Below are positions 4,620 to 11,641 of a DNA stretch of 11,943 nucleotides, piece by piece. The notes beneath the pieces were generated by a model that was given only the letters and a program-made list of their open reading frames with translations, did no database searches and was not told the origin of the DNA. Numbering within the stretch: position 1 is the stretch's first letter; the number at the start of each line of letters is the position of its first letter. The translations under genes and the position numbers were made by a program. The stretch comes from Deltaproteobacteria bacterium (GTDB lineage: Bacteria; Myxococcota_A; UBA796), in contig PALY01000119.1 of NCBI GenBank assembly GCA_002707085.1, forward strand, positions 2,113 through 14,055, given 5' to 3'.

Positions 4620-6955
4620 TACCATACTCCGTTTGTGACTTGGATTTGGTAGGGGTCACAGGAAGCCGGAATCGAGGCATTTCTGAACACTTGTATGTAA
4701 AAGTCGGCTGTATCGTCTGCACAATCATTGAGTGAAATACTGGAGGAACCACAGGCTTGCAAATCACTCGGAATTGCGTGGTCAGGAGCGTCTCCTACAT
4801 CTTCATTGTACCAATCGTACTCGGTATAGCCATCGGCATCTGGCATGCAGCTATCCGCACTGGCGCCCAAGGGGTCATCTCTGTAAATGACGAAGCTGTA
4901 CAATCCGTCGCCCTCTACAAAGCTTGATGCAAAACGATATTCATCGCGTCCAGCAAGCAGGTCTTCCGCGAGATCATCCGAGGCCGTGATGATGTACCAA
5001 TCGTCATCGTCGTCTTCCAGCACGTTTCCGATGATATTGATGGTAGTGGCACCGTCATCTGGTAGCGAACCCCATTCATCGATGGGGTCTTCCATCGCAT
5101 CTCCGTAGGATCCGTTCTCATAAATGTCTTCCGGGTCGCATACCTCGGAACTAACAGTCAGCGAGTCAGGAGAAAGGTTCCCAGCTTCATCAGTACAGTT
5201 GGCGTAACAACTGGTGACTTCTCCCCGGGTCAGTGGTGTCACGGTAGCGGAGAAAGTTCCGGATGTTGTGCAGGTTTCAGTAAGGTGCCACGTCACCCCA
5301 ACTGTGTCTTCACAGTAGATATCAATGGCACATTCAGCTTCACAGGTGCCGGAAACATCCATCATGTCTTTGTTGCGGTGTGCGGCCAGAGGGTTGAATT
5401 CCGGAGGAGGGGGAGCAACCCCATCGGAGACCACAACAGAGTCTGTGGCCGAAGGCCCTTCATCTTCGCCGTCAAAAGGTGTGACTTCGCATTGCCAGAT
5501 TTCACCGTTGTTCGTGTGCAGGAATGAAAGCAGGGACGATGTGCGTCCGGGAGCCTCCACCCCATCTACAAGCCAACGGTACAGATAGGTGATGGAATCG
5601 TCGTCGTCGTCCGAAGAGGCCACGTCCACCGTACAGAGAAGGTTGTCTGTGGGCTCGGGCGCTTCGGGGGTGACGATGACACTGGGTCCTGTGGGCGCAG
5701 TGTTCACTACCGTAGTGATGCTGGACGAGACGGCTTCACCCACTGAAAATGCATCTGCCGGGTAGATGGTGACCCGGAGTTCATCGCCTTTCGTAGTTTT
5801 CTCGTCTGGAAATGTGTCCGTCGATTCTTCAATGTCAATGACACCATTGTGTTGCCATTCGTAATCGTATTGCTCCGGATCGAGATCTTGGTCGAACCAA
5901 CCGGTAGCCATTGCGACCAACTCATCGGTGGTTGTAGGCGCGAACGGTGTAATGGTGACCGCGTCGGTCCGCGGAGGTGAGTTATCGATGGTGATGGAGG
6001 CTGTGCCTGGGATTCCAACTCCGTATGGGTCTTCCGGCGTCACTCGGATCTCCCAAAACTGATCACGTTGAGTGATGCCTGATGGAATGATCGGGGTGGT
6101 CCCACTTGGATACTCCACCGAATCCACGAGCCATTGATATGAATATGAGACTGGATCGCCCTCAGGATCCACCGCGTCTTCAACAATATTCGCGACCAAC
6201 TCAAGTCCTGATGGCGATGGGTTGGGCGTAATTTCGACAACCGGAGTTGAAGGTACGTCATTGATATGAAGCGTCACAGTGTCCTGATCGGTCTGGCCAA
6301 CAGAATCGGCGACTGTCAGTGTGATCAAGTGTTCACCTGCCGAAAGGTCTGTAAGGCTGGTTGTCCACTCTCCCGATGATGACGGGGCCGTTCCAACAGG
6401 TAGGGCACCATCGATGCTGGATGAACCAAGGACCGTAAGGGTGTCGGGGCTATCTTCTGGATCTTCCACCCGGGCTTCGATGGTGATGGCATCGCCGGGA
6501 ACGAAGTAGGTGTCGTTTTCTGGGGACACGATGAGAATCGTTGGTTCCAGGTTTGACCCAATCTCGACGGATACTGTGGCGGATGCCGTATCAAGTCGGG
6601 GATCCTGAACCGTGACTGTCACCGTATGCGTTCCAGGAGAGTCAAATATAAATGGGCAACTTGGGTAACCATCGGAGGGGACAGGGGCCCATTCACACCC
6701 AATGTCACTTCCGGACACCCATTGGTGCTGAAGTTCAGTAAGGTCTGAACCATCGTAGGTTTCTACCTGAGCCCGAAAGGTGACGCTTTCAAACGCAAAA
6801 AATGAACTTCCCTCAGAGGGTTCGACAATTTGCACAGAGGGTGGCTCGTGCCGAATCCCGATGGTTTTGTCACTGGAGCATGCTGCTGTAAGCGCAATCA
6901 ACCCTAGCAATTTGAGGGCCTGGCCAGGATGGGGATAGGAATTGTCTGGGTACAT
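4619..6955 (-). CDS. Large PKD/Ig-like multidomain lipoprotein
   Basis: The 778-residue product has a lipoprotein signal: K15, a hydrophobic stretch at 16-25 and C26 in LTAAC, followed by SSDK. After it come about six Ig/PKD-like beta domains of 85-100 residues, roughly 38-130, 135-230, 235-330, 335-425, 430-520 and 520-605, marked by recurrent P-V-I-P, DPE(G)DP, YEW/YQWLVD and TPEDPYG type motifs. The sixth is Cys-rich. A C-terminal domain (about 610-778) carries acidic runs such as LEDDDDDW and several Cys. Such proteins sit on the outer membrane or cell surface and bind or display; no catalytic site is visible. GGGAG just before the ATG at 6955 supports the start. The stop overlaps the Tat B start, so it is tied to the Hxs genes and may anchor or receive the exported product, though this is inference. 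Confidence 0.86.
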   Translation of the reverse strand: MYPDNSYPHPGQALKLLGLIALTAACSSDKTIGIRHEPPSVQIVEPSEGSSFFAFESVTFRAQVETYDGSDLTELQHQWVSGSDIGCEWAPVPSDGYPSCPFIFDSPGTHTVTVTVQDPRLDTASATVSVEIGSNLEPTILIVSPENDTYFVPGDAITIEARVEDPEDSPDTLTVLGSSSIDGALPVGTAPSSSGEWTTSLTDLSAGEHLITLTVADSVGQTDQDTVTLHINDVPSTPVVEITPNPSPSGLELVANIVEDAVDPEGDPVSYSYQWLVDSVEYPSGTTPIIPSGITQRDQFWEIRVTPEDPYGVGIPGTASITIDNSPPRTDAVTITPFAPTTTDELVAMATGWFDQDLDPEQYDYEWQHNGVIDIEESTDTFPDEKTTKGDELRVTIYPADAFSVGEAVSSSITTVVNTAPTGPSVIVTPEAPEPTDNLLCTVDVASSDDDDDSITYLYRWLVDGVEAPGRTSSLLSFLHTNNGEIWQCEVTPFDGEDEGPSATDSVVVSDGVAPPPPEFNPLAAHRNKDMMDVSGTCEAECAIDIYCEDTVGVTWHLTETCTTSGTFSATVTPLTRGEVTSCYANCTDEAGNLSPDSLTVSSEVCDPEDIYENGSYGDAMEDPIDEWGSLPDDGATTINIIGNVLEDDDDDWYIITASDDLAEDLLAGRDEYRFASSFVEGDGLYSFVIYRDDPLGASADSCMPDADGYTEYDWYNEDVGDAPDHAIPSDLQACGSSSISLNDCADDTADFYIQVFRNASIPASCDPYQIQVTNGVW
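4627..4630 (-). promoter_or_regulatory. Ribosome binding site deciding the 4619 start of Tat protein B
   Basis: GGAG in the last lipoprotein codons is seven bases from ATG 4619 but one base from ATG 4625, so translation should begin at 4619, giving MHSRRDLL rather than MVMHSRRDLL. Confidence 0.65.
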
Positions 6956-6978
6956 ACCACTCCCGGTGAAAATTCAGC

Positions 6979-7014
6979 AGCTGCACTTCTTACTTTAGGA
7001 ACAGGAGTGCAGCT
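6979..7014 (-). terminator. Strong inverted repeat ahead of the lipoprotein gene (attenuator, terminator or leader hairpin)
   Basis: Arms 6979-6990 and 7003-7014 pair over 12 bases with one G-T pair (nine perfect outer pairs, AGCTGCACT against its complement) around a 12-base loop. On the minus strand the stem is followed by GAATTTTCACC and then the GGGAG ribosome site and ATG 6955. The four-T run is a little removed from the stem, so termination would be partial. It may instead stabilise or gate the lipoprotein message. Confidence 0.45.
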
Positions 7015-7042
7015 TAGCAAGTGTAGATCTCATTGAAGTCAA
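7014..7042 (-). promoter_or_regulatory. Weak candidate promoter in the 120-base gap before the lipoprotein gene
   Basis: TTGACT (7042-7037) is a five-of-six -35 match; the hexamer 17 bases on is TGCTAA (7019-7014), a poor -10. If used, transcription would begin inside the 6979-7014 inverted repeat. It might separate the upstream rSAM trio from the lipoprotein/Hxs operon, but the evidence is thin. Confidence 0.22.
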
Positions 7043-7075
7043 AATGATTTGCTTCTGGCTTAGGCGTGAATGGGG

Positions 7076-8113
7076 CTATAGTTCAGTCTTATTCATGGTT
7101 GAACGCATCATATCGTCGGGTTGCTCTGTTTTGGATCGCCGTCCGGTCCGTGACTGTATCCGTGTCAATAAATCCGAAGCAGGTTCTTGTCCGAGGACGG
7201 CCGCAATGACAGATTTCGGATCTTCAAACACCGGACTCAATTCCCTTTCATCAAAAGTTTTGGCCATCGAGTACATGCCGGCACAGATGGAATCCCATCT
7301 GCAGACGTCACAGGCAGCCCCTTTTCCATGCAGAAATTCCAGTTGATGTACAAAGCCCTTTTGATCCAGAAATTTGATGCACCGTTCTTCTTCTTTCACA
7401 ATTTTTCGTGTCTCTGTAGAGCAATGCGCAAATCGTCGCATGTAGCAAAGAGGTACGCGTTCCGCGCGAAACGTCCGACCCGTACGGGATAAGTACTCCA
7501 TGGCCAGTTCGAGTGAAACTTGAAACTCGTGGTGTTTTGCGATGCAGTCCGGATTCTCTTCCGCGCGATTCCCATCTGGGTCCATATTGTTCCAAACAAA
7601 ATGTCGAATGAATGGAAACCGGTCGCAAAGCCACATGACGGTTTCATGCAGATGATCTGCGTTGTAAGTATTGATCACTGTATTGATGTCTGCAGTAATG
7701 CCCATCTCGGGTACATGACTCAAACAAGTGACAAGGGTTTCCCACGCCTTTGGATAAGCGGTGATGAAGTCATGCACCTCGGGCCGATAGCTGTGAAGAG
7801 ATACGTGGATGTGGGTCAGTCCTGCATCGACAGCTTGTTGAAAGAATTCACGGTCTGCAAGAAGTTGGCCGTTTGTGATCATGCGGCTGTACAGGCCCTT
7901 TTTGTGTGCATACTCCAGGGCAGGAAAGAGAAGGGGTGACATGGTTGGCTCACCGCCCGTCAGGATGACACCGTCGTACCCCATGTCTGCGAGTCCATCG
8001 ATCAGCTCCCGCATCTCTTCAATCGACAAGTCAATACCTGTGGGTGGATTGGAGCAGAATCGGCAGTGCTGCAGGCAGTTTCGCGTCAACTGGAGATAGC
8101 CAAGGTTTGCCAT
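7076..8113 (-). CDS. Radical SAM protein with C-terminal auxiliary-cluster cysteines (345 aa)
   Basis: The rSAM motif CX3CX2C is at C13, C17 and C20 (RNCLQHCRFC), GGEP at 53-56 (LTGGEPTMSP), followed by MITNG at 78-82 and HVSLHSYRPEVHD at 103-115, all expected of an active rSAM barrel. The second half holds further cysteines: C223 and C231 (PLCYMRRFAHCSTETRKIV), C245, then C268-X2-C271-X5-C277-A-G, a SPASM/twitch-type arrangement likely to bind one or two more iron-sulfur clusters. The ATG lies two bases after the upstream rSAM stop with GGAACAGG ahead of it, so the two are one unit. Length is near that of HxsC, but my memory of HxsC is of a longer segment before the Cys motif, so I do not assign it. 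The substrate is unknown; the Hxs precursors downstream are the obvious candidates. Confidence 0.88.
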   Translation of the reverse strand: MANLGYLQLTRNCLQHCRFCSNPPTGIDLSIEEMRELIDGLADMGYDGVILTGGEPTMSPLLFPALEYAHKKGLYSRMITNGQLLADREFFQQAVDAGLTHIHVSLHSYRPEVHDFITAYPKAWETLVTCLSHVPEMGITADINTVINTYNADHLHETVMWLCDRFPFIRHFVWNNMDPDGNRAEENPDCIAKHHEFQVSLELAMEYLSRTGRTFRAERVPLCYMRRFAHCSTETRKIVKEEERCIKFLDQKGFVHQLEFLHGKGAACDVCRWDSICAGMYSMAKTFDERELSPVFEDPKSVIAAVLGQEPASDLLTRIQSRTGRRSKTEQPDDMMRSTMNKTEL

Positions 8114-8115
8114 AT

Positions 8116-9987
8116 TTAGGCCTGTTCCAGCTGAGCCTTACTTTTGGCTCTGCGCTCTGCCCTTTTTCGTTTCTTGAGTTCCACCTGCTTGGCGATAACC
8201 GCGAGAGGGTCGTGTGGGGCGGTGTCCGGTTTAGCGAAACCTGGCAGACTGTCAGCAACCGGCTGCGCTGATCGTCCGTCGTGAACTCTCGGTGGAGGTT
8301 GAGGCCAACGCCGCATGAGCTGTTCATGGGCGCTGTCTGCCCATTCGCCAGTTTCTAAGGGTTCTGCCAACCGTAACCCTTGGTCTCGAATCATATTGAT
8401 CTGAATGCCTTCACAGCGGTCATTCACGCGGCAGTCGGCGCAGCGGACGGACTTTCCGCGATAGCGGTTTTCAACGTGGTACCGGGCGAGGGGTCGAATA
8501 TCCAAACGTCCGGTTTCGGAGTCGAAAATATCCGCCTTGAGATCTTTTGGATCATCTACAAGCTGCGCTCCAGGTGTCATGCAGGCCGGTAGGCCGCTTA
8601 CCGAAACAGGAAGAGCAAGCGCCTCAAAGAAGCTCTTGGGGTTCCGGACATCCAGCGCCACCGCTGAGTTCAACTTTTCGTGGCTCGGTTGGTGGATATG
8701 TACACGTTCTATGTGTTGCTCCACCATCTCTCGATGTTCAAGCATCCATTCGGCAGTTTGCCGATTGAGTTCGATTCGGACCGAAACATCGGTTGGTAGA
8801 GTACCGCTCAGCCATAGGTCGAGTTGGTTTGGCAGGTGGGCGATAAATTGGGTTCCGGGAACGGTTTCTCCTGGAAGTGGATCCGCCCCTTCAGGTCGGA
8901 CGCAGACGCTTACTCCGGGCGTGATGGCATCCCACTGGATGTCAGCTAAGCTATTGATTTTGAAGCCTATTCGCTGGCAACCGTATGGCAAAGGGTGGGG
9001 TGCTTTGGCGACATCTTCAAGGTTGCCAACCCACCAGTTATCCCAGTCGTCTTCGTTTTGTGCTTTGACCACATTGTCGACGGTATTGCAGAAAGGCTCG
9101 ATGAAGCAGTGTTTGCACCTGTCTGGCTCGCGACAATCCAGCTGATTTCCTTCGTCTAAGTATCGACGAACCTGAAAGCGCCTTCCATTGACCTCATCAA
9201 GCATTTTATGGGGATCTTGAATCAGGTCTTCAAGGCCTTCCAAGTAGCTCACTGGAAATCGATTGGTCCAAATATAGAAACGCGGGTGTCTGTTGAGGCG
9301 AAACACCTTTTGTAGCACCGGTAAGTGTTCCCGAACGTCGTAAAACATCTCTTCACGATTTCGATAGGCATTCGATTGTGGGATCACGTGGAGGAGGTCG
9401 AACTCTGTCACACCAACGGAGATGGCCAACTCGACAATTTTATCCAAGACGCCGACATTCTGTTTGTTGATGACGACGTCTACATTTGTGATCACTCTTG
9501 GATCTCGGACGCAACGTATCAGCGCCTTCATCAATTTCTTAAAGCAGTCGGGTGTCTGGGTCAGGTAATCGTGCAGTTCCGGTGTGTGGCCATGCAGTGA
9601 AAATGTGATTTCGCCTAGCCCTGCTTGCACGCAACGTTCATAAAAGTCCTTACTTGCGTACTGAGTGCCGTTTGTCACCGTTTGTACTCGGTCGTACCCG
9701 ATCTCCTTGGCGTAGCGAATAAATTCCGGGAACAGCGGGTGAAGGGAAGCTTCTCCACCGGAAATGATAACTTTGTCGGCGTCGAGTTCTTCTCGCCCGC
9801 GGAGAAGTTCGGCTTTTACTTCATCTTCTTCTAAGTACACATTGCGGGGGGTGTCCGCGTCTAAGCAGAAAAGGCACTTGCTATTGCATGCGGTGACGGC
9901 GCGTACCCAATGCTTCTTTCGATTCGCGATCTGCTCGCGGAGGAGCATTTCATCGACTGACCGTTTGTTTCTTGCCAAGGTGTTCAC
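8116..9987 (-). CDS. Large radical SAM protein with two C-terminal Cys clusters (623 aa)
   Basis: The rSAM core has CX3CX2C at C34, C38 and C41 (TACNSKCLFC), a GGEA variant of GGEP at 77-80 (IISGGEASLHP), TVTNGTQ at 103-109 and FSLHGHTPELHDY at 129-141. Two cysteine groups of SPASM/twitch style follow: C285-X5-C291-X2-C294-X5-C300 and, over 200 residues later, C516-X2-C519-X5-C525-E-G. Between them is a region (about 340-500) that I do not recognise. The C-terminus is very basic (KKRKRAERRAKSK). The start is GTG at 9987, 14 bases after the preceding stop, with a poor ribosome site; an ATG 13 codons later is possible and would keep the Cys motif. It is an rSAM enzyme with potential for several iron-sulfur clusters. 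The closely linked neighbours imply a joint pathway, but no reaction can be named. Confidence 0.87.
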   Translation of the reverse strand: MNTLARNKRSVDEMLLREQIANRKKHWVRAVTACNSKCLFCLDADTPRNVYLEEDEVKAELLRGREELDADKVIISGGEASLHPLFPEFIRYAKEIGYDRVQTVTNGTQYASKDFYERCVQAGLGEITFSLHGHTPELHDYLTQTPDCFKKLMKALIRCVRDPRVITNVDVVINKQNVGVLDKIVELAISVGVTEFDLLHVIPQSNAYRNREEMFYDVREHLPVLQKVFRLNRHPRFYIWTNRFPVSYLEGLEDLIQDPHKMLDEVNGRRFQVRRYLDEGNQLDCREPDRCKHCFIEPFCNTVDNVVKAQNEDDWDNWWVGNLEDVAKAPHPLPYGCQRIGFKINSLADIQWDAITPGVSVCVRPEGADPLPGETVPGTQFIAHLPNQLDLWLSGTLPTDVSVRIELNRQTAEWMLEHREMVEQHIERVHIHQPSHEKLNSAVALDVRNPKSFFEALALPVSVSGLPACMTPGAQLVDDPKDLKADIFDSETGRLDIRPLARYHVENRYRGKSVRCADCRVNDRCEGIQINMIRDQGLRLAEPLETGEWADSAHEQLMRRWPQPPPRVHDGRSAQPVADSLPGFAKPDTAPHDPLAVIAKQVELKKRKRAERRAKSKAQLEQA

Positions 9988-10001
9988 CGTACTGTTCTAT
10001 C

Positions 10002-10784
10002 TTACTCTACCGTGAGTGGAGGCAATGTGGGCCATGCATCTATCAATGCGCCCCCATGAGCATTCGGAAAATCTGAAAGTGCAGCGGCGATTGCGTCCTT
10101 TTCTGGGCAATCAGGAAAGTGTAGAAATTCTTCCCGAAGATCGATGATTGATTCTTGTGGATGTACTGCGAAATGCGGCGTACCGATAAATTCCTCTCGT
10201 TCCCATCTGTTGGCCCACTCCTGCAGGGGACTCTGCAAGACTCCGTAGTGTCGAACTGGAACCTTGGTAATCGTATGAATTCGATTCGCGAGTTCGATGT
10301 TGTTCGCTGTTGTCGGGACCCAAATTTCGTCGAAATCACGCAGTTGAAAAAGCTTGTTTTTGGGTAGAGATTCCAGGCCGCATATGTCACCGGTCAACAC
10401 AACTCGAGGGAAAGAGAGCCGCAATGCTTCCCGCAGTAAGTCATGGGCCGACGGGTGATTCATGCTCCCTACGATTTGCAGCGTCGTGGCGCCCTGTTGA
10501 GATACCTTCACTAGCTCTTTTCGAATTGATCTTGAGTTGTGATTGAATTGAACGGTGACGACCTCAGGAATCTCTCCTTTGGCGCGCCCGGCCATGGGGT
10601 CACCGCCAAGATTGAGTTGATCTGCCTGAAGAACTGCATTCCGTACACGGGTTGCAGGTGTGCGGGCGGCCCGAGGCGGTGGTGGATGTACAACATCACC
10701 AGAACGTGGTGGCTCAGTCGGTACAATCTCTCGTCTCGGCGAATCTGTTTCGGTGGAAAACTCTGTCCAACCAAAAAGCTTCAC
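10002..10784 (-). CDS. Cysteine-less radical SAM-like domain; probable C-terminal half of the upstream ORF
   Basis: Called alone from GTG 10784 this is 260 residues. Residues 1-10 (KLFGWTEF) look like the end of an rSAM C-terminal motif rather than a true N-terminus, and 22-45 form a Pro/Arg-rich linker. From about 74 the sequence follows the rSAM barrel start: VVTVQFNHNSRSI stands where CX3CX2C is expected, with F80, S84 and I87 in place of the three cysteines. VGSMNHPSAHDLL (105-117) stands where GGEPTLHPDLL is expected, and ALRLSFPRVVLTGD follows. It therefore cannot bind the radical cluster in the usual way. The frame is continuous with the 10809-11609 ORF except for one TGA, and no good ribosome site precedes the GTG. 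I think it is the second half of one protein, a non-catalytic partner or scaffold; the rSAM kinship is by pattern only. Confidence 0.6.
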   Translation of the reverse strand: MKLFGWTEFSTETDSPRREIVPTEPPRSGDVVHPPPPRAARTPATRVRNAVLQADQLNLGGDPMAGRAKGEIPEVVTVQFNHNSRSIRKELVKVSQQGATTLQIVGSMNHPSAHDLLREALRLSFPRVVLTGDICGLESLPKNKLFQLRDFDEIWVPTTANNIELANRIHTITKVPVRHYGVLQSPLQEWANRWEREEFIGTPHFAVHPQESIIDLREEFLHFPDCPEKDAIAAALSDFPNAHGGALIDAWPTLPPLTVE

Positions 10785-10811
10785 GTACTCGGATGGCTTT
10801 CCGTTGCATCA
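10785..10811 (-). other. Single in-frame TGA joining two halves of a double rSAM-like gene
   Basis: The TGA at 10811-10809 ends the upstream ORF, and the next eight codons, without any stop, lead into the GTG at 10784 in the same frame. Read through, the junction is CTPC-V-P-X-CNGKPSEYV, a compact C-X2-C-X3-C-X-G that resembles the closing Cys motif of rSAM proteins (compare C-X2-C-X5-C-X-G in the 7076 and 8116 proteins). Possibilities are a recent nonsense change, a base error, selenocysteine, or readthrough. CGGA and TCCG could form a four-pair stem just after the TGA, too small to call a selenocysteine element, and no selenocysteine genes lie in the window. Confidence 0.7.
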
Positions 10812-11609
10812 GGGCACGCAGGGTGTGCAGCCTCGTGGAGAAGCGTGGTCGTCTACAGCCATATCCAGGCTGGGTAGTTCAATCCCTTCCGGTGCCATCC
10901 ATCTGGGGGTGGGAACATGCACTTCAGGAAAACGGGGGATCGCACAATGGGGAAGTCCCTCCACCTCGATTTGTAGGCCGTGGCGCAAACCGAGTTGTAT
11001 GGCGGCCTCCAGGGATGGCTCCAATAAACCCAGGCGGGGTGCCAGCGTGATGTACTCCATCGTGGCAGGTCCGCGCCTTCTAAGCATTCGAAATCGAACG
11101 CTTTTTACACCAAACCGCACCAGCCAAGCAACGGTTTCCTCAAGGTAGGGTGTGGTGGGCCGGGTGAGTGTCACTTCGGCGGACACATCAATGCCGAGAG
11201 TGGTGCAGCATTTCAGGGCCAGACGAATCCTTCTGTGAGAACCTGGAATACCTGTGAGCCAGTCGTAGGCATCCGATCTCGCTGTGTGGAGCGGCAGTCG
11301 CACTGCGCTTAAACCACATTCAACCAGATGCTGCACGATTTTCGGTTCGTGAAATACAAGTCCATCTGTGGCGAGAACCGTTTGCGCGCGCAAGGATGTG
11401 ATGAGTTCGGGCAGGTCTGTGCGCAGGGTAGGTTCTCCGCCTCCCAGCACGATGGGGGACGCTGTCGGTGCTGCCTCTACCAGCGCGCGCACTACATCCA
11501 TCGACGGTGCTTCATCGGTGGAGTTCCAGATTCGGTCCAGCCGGCCGGCATCCCTGTGCCGGTAAAACACAGGGATGTGCGTTTCCTTATTGGACTCAAT
11601 TGGTTCCAT
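10809..11609 (-). CDS. Radical SAM-like protein lacking the CX3CX2C motif; probable N-terminal half of a split gene
   Basis: The 266-residue ORF has a clear rSAM body: VLGGGEPTLRTDLPELI at 54-70, LATDGLVF (79-86), AVRLPLHTARSDAYDWLTG (102-120), SAEVTLTRPT (143-152) and VKSVRFRMLRRRG (168-180). Yet the place for the cluster motif reads VFYRHRDAGRLDRIWN, with D20, L24 and I27 instead of cysteines; neither other frame there supplies a CX3CX2C. It keeps the GGEP segment that contacts SAM but should not carry the radical cluster, so it may be a regulatory or substrate-binding pseudoenzyme. It ends ...GCTPCVP at a TGA, beyond which the frame stays open for 268 more codons. ATG 11609 is the first start after an in-frame stop. 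It heads the rSAM part of the operon, 32 bases from the divergent gene. Confidence 0.72.
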   Translation of the reverse strand: MEPIESNKETHIPVFYRHRDAGRLDRIWNSTDEAPSMDVVRALVEAAPTASPIVLGGGEPTLRTDLPELITSLRAQTVLATDGLVFHEPKIVQHLVECGLSAVRLPLHTARSDAYDWLTGIPGSHRRIRLALKCCTTLGIDVSAEVTLTRPTTPYLEETVAWLVRFGVKSVRFRMLRRRGPATMEYITLAPRLGLLEPSLEAAIQLGLRHGLQIEVEGLPHCAIPRFPEVHVPTPRWMAPEGIELPSLDMAVDDHASPRGCTPCVP

Positions 11610-11613
11610 CTCT

Positions 11614-11638
11614 GAAGCTTATCGTGTCGGCAAGCTTC
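11614..11638. promoter_or_regulatory. Inverted repeat filling the divergent intergenic gap
   Basis: GAAGCTT (11614-11620) and AAGCTTC (11632-11638) form a perfect seven-base inverted repeat with an 11-base spacer, an 18-base centre-to-centre distance. It occupies most of the 32 bases between the minus-strand start at 11609 and the plus-strand start at 11642, the place of an operator serving both genes. I see no convincing -10/-35 pair here. Confidence 0.35.
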
Positions 11639-11641
11639 CGC

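Noticed and set aside
7076..8113. Assignment of this rSAM gene as HxsC
   Set aside because: Length fits, but the Cys motif begins at residue 13 and the inner motifs do not match what I recall of HxsC; left unassigned.
8537..9145. Plus-strand 202-residue ORF
   Set aside because: Antisense to the 623-residue rSAM gene, whose cysteine motifs and operon position are convincing.
10809..10811. TGA as a sense codon through a changed genetic code
   Set aside because: TGA is the natural stop of the genes ending at 135, 3417 and 4095.
10660..11148. Plus-strand ORFs of 162 and 132 residues
   Set aside because: Antisense to the double rSAM-like gene; low-quality sequence without motifs.
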